DNA from: Agrostemma githago
Lineage: Eukaryota > Streptophyta > Magnoliopsida > Caryophyllales > Caryophyllaceae
DNA length: 64,000 bases
Assembly: GCA_958450325.1 (NCBI GenBank)
Contig: OY288248.1
Coordinates: 46,204,005 to 46,268,004, forward strand
Reading direction: 5' to 3'
The position numbers and the translations under genes were made by a program. Under the pieces are notes generated by a model, which had not been told where the DNA came from, did not search any database, and worked only from the letters and a program-made list of their open reading frames with translations. Below, piece after piece: positions 63,649-64,000 of the stretch. Each line of letters opens with the position of its first letter. Positions within the stretch are counted from its first letter, which is position 1.

Positions 63649-64000
63649 CATTAGCCTTGCAAACTATTTAGGAAAATTCCCTAATCTCAATAGAAATCGA
63701 ACCACAATCCTAGTCTCAATACTAGCATGGAAATCTCCATCCCGAACTTTCCTAATCTTTGTTAGGAGTCAAAAATCTCAAAGTTTCCAAAATTCAAAAA
63801 AATCTCAAAATCTCAAATTTTCAAGATTTCAAAAATTCAAATTTGCAAAAAATCTTTTCTCCCCAGCGCGAGTCATTTTACTGCCTACGTGTTGCACGCA
63901 TTTTATGTGACTCATACAGGTACGACTCAAATAGGGATGTGCAACCCACGATAATTCCCCAGCGGAAGCCAACGACGGCATTTCAAGGGATGAGTCTACA
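63649..64000. other. TatB 3' internal region upstream of the antisense gene
   Basis: Contains the upstream part of the antisense promoter. The plus-strand frame 63605-63910 overlaps the TATA/5' UTR region and has A-rich simple sequence; it is a shadow. Near 63946 the text ATTCCCCAGCGGAAGCC recalls the leader, but no polypurine tract or LTR is reached. Confidence 0.5.

Larger units (their letters stand above)
47962..64000 (+). mobile_element. Ty3/gypsy Tat-lineage element TatB (3' end beyond window)
   Basis: 5' LTR, tRNA-Arg primer site, 1 kb leader, gag, protease, RT, two RNase H domains, integrase, a long 3' region with an antisense plant-mobile-domain gene. The 3' LTR is not reached. Without the nested S LTR the visible part is about 12.5 kb. 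It inserted into the TatC 3' LTR. A relic of the same family occupies 5460-10926 on the other strand. Confidence 0.92.

Overview
The window looks like a heterochromatic, transposon-dense stretch of a flowering-plant nuclear genome, probably a eudicot. The evidence is the nested LTR retrotransposons of plant-only lineages (Tat-type Ty3 elements with two RNase H domains, an Athila-type LTR, a Ty1/copia element, a Cassandra 5S-carrying LTR), plant L1 LINEs with DUF4283-type ORF1, and an En/Spm (CACTA) DNA transposon. I see no convincing single-copy host gene, tRNA gene or rRNA gene. Nearly every reading frame is a relic, and most breaks are single TAG or TAA codons.

Layout. 1-3255: 5' half of a minus-strand Tat-like Ty3 element (here TatA). 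3256-5459: unassigned AT-rich sequence ending in a possible polypurine tract/LTR start. 5460-10926: minus-strand relic of a second family (TatB) with leader, tRNA-Arg primer site, 2.5 kb LTR, an abutting Cassandra solo LTR and an antisense plant-mobile-domain pseudogene. 10927-11245: piece of a third LTR family (S). 11246-14110: decayed copia element with a 21-bp minisatellite. 14870-16061: Ty3 pol relic. 16062-28055: a head-to-tail train of LINE copies, all on the plus strand and joined through (AAT)n tracts. It includes four L1 copies and three copies of a different reverse-transcriptase family whose C-terminus resembles a PD-(D/E)XK nuclease. 28056-35209: a 7.15 kb CACTA transposon flanked by a TTT duplication, inserted in the last LINE copy. 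35561-37024: Athila-type LTR and primer site. 37594-47961: S-family LTR stub interrupted by a nearly complete TatC element whose two LTRs differ at 2 of 187 visible positions. 47962-64000: a long TatB element inserted in the TatC 3' LTR; its antisense gene is split by a 3.5 kb S-family solo LTR with a perfect CTATC duplication.

How the parts relate. TatB and TatC both carry gag, protease, RT, RNase H, a second RNase H and integrase on the sense strand. Each also carries an unrelated antisense, intron-containing gene between pol and the 3' LTR: a plant mobile domain protein in TatB and a Transposase_28/coiled-coil protein in TatC. The insertion order can be read directly: S LTR, then TatC into it, then TatB into TatC, then another S element into TatB.

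The most striking unexplained signal is a 12-bp palindrome of the form ACTCGRYCGAGT, present 19 times in two places in TatB. It occurs in groups of two to five whose members start 21 bp apart (one interval is 20 bp). Two doublets sit just upstream of the LTR TATA box. Three more sit inside an intron that is about 255 bp longer than the same intron in the other TatB copy. A related TCGA-centred 12-bp palindrome with the same 21-bp period forms a coding minisatellite in the copia relic.
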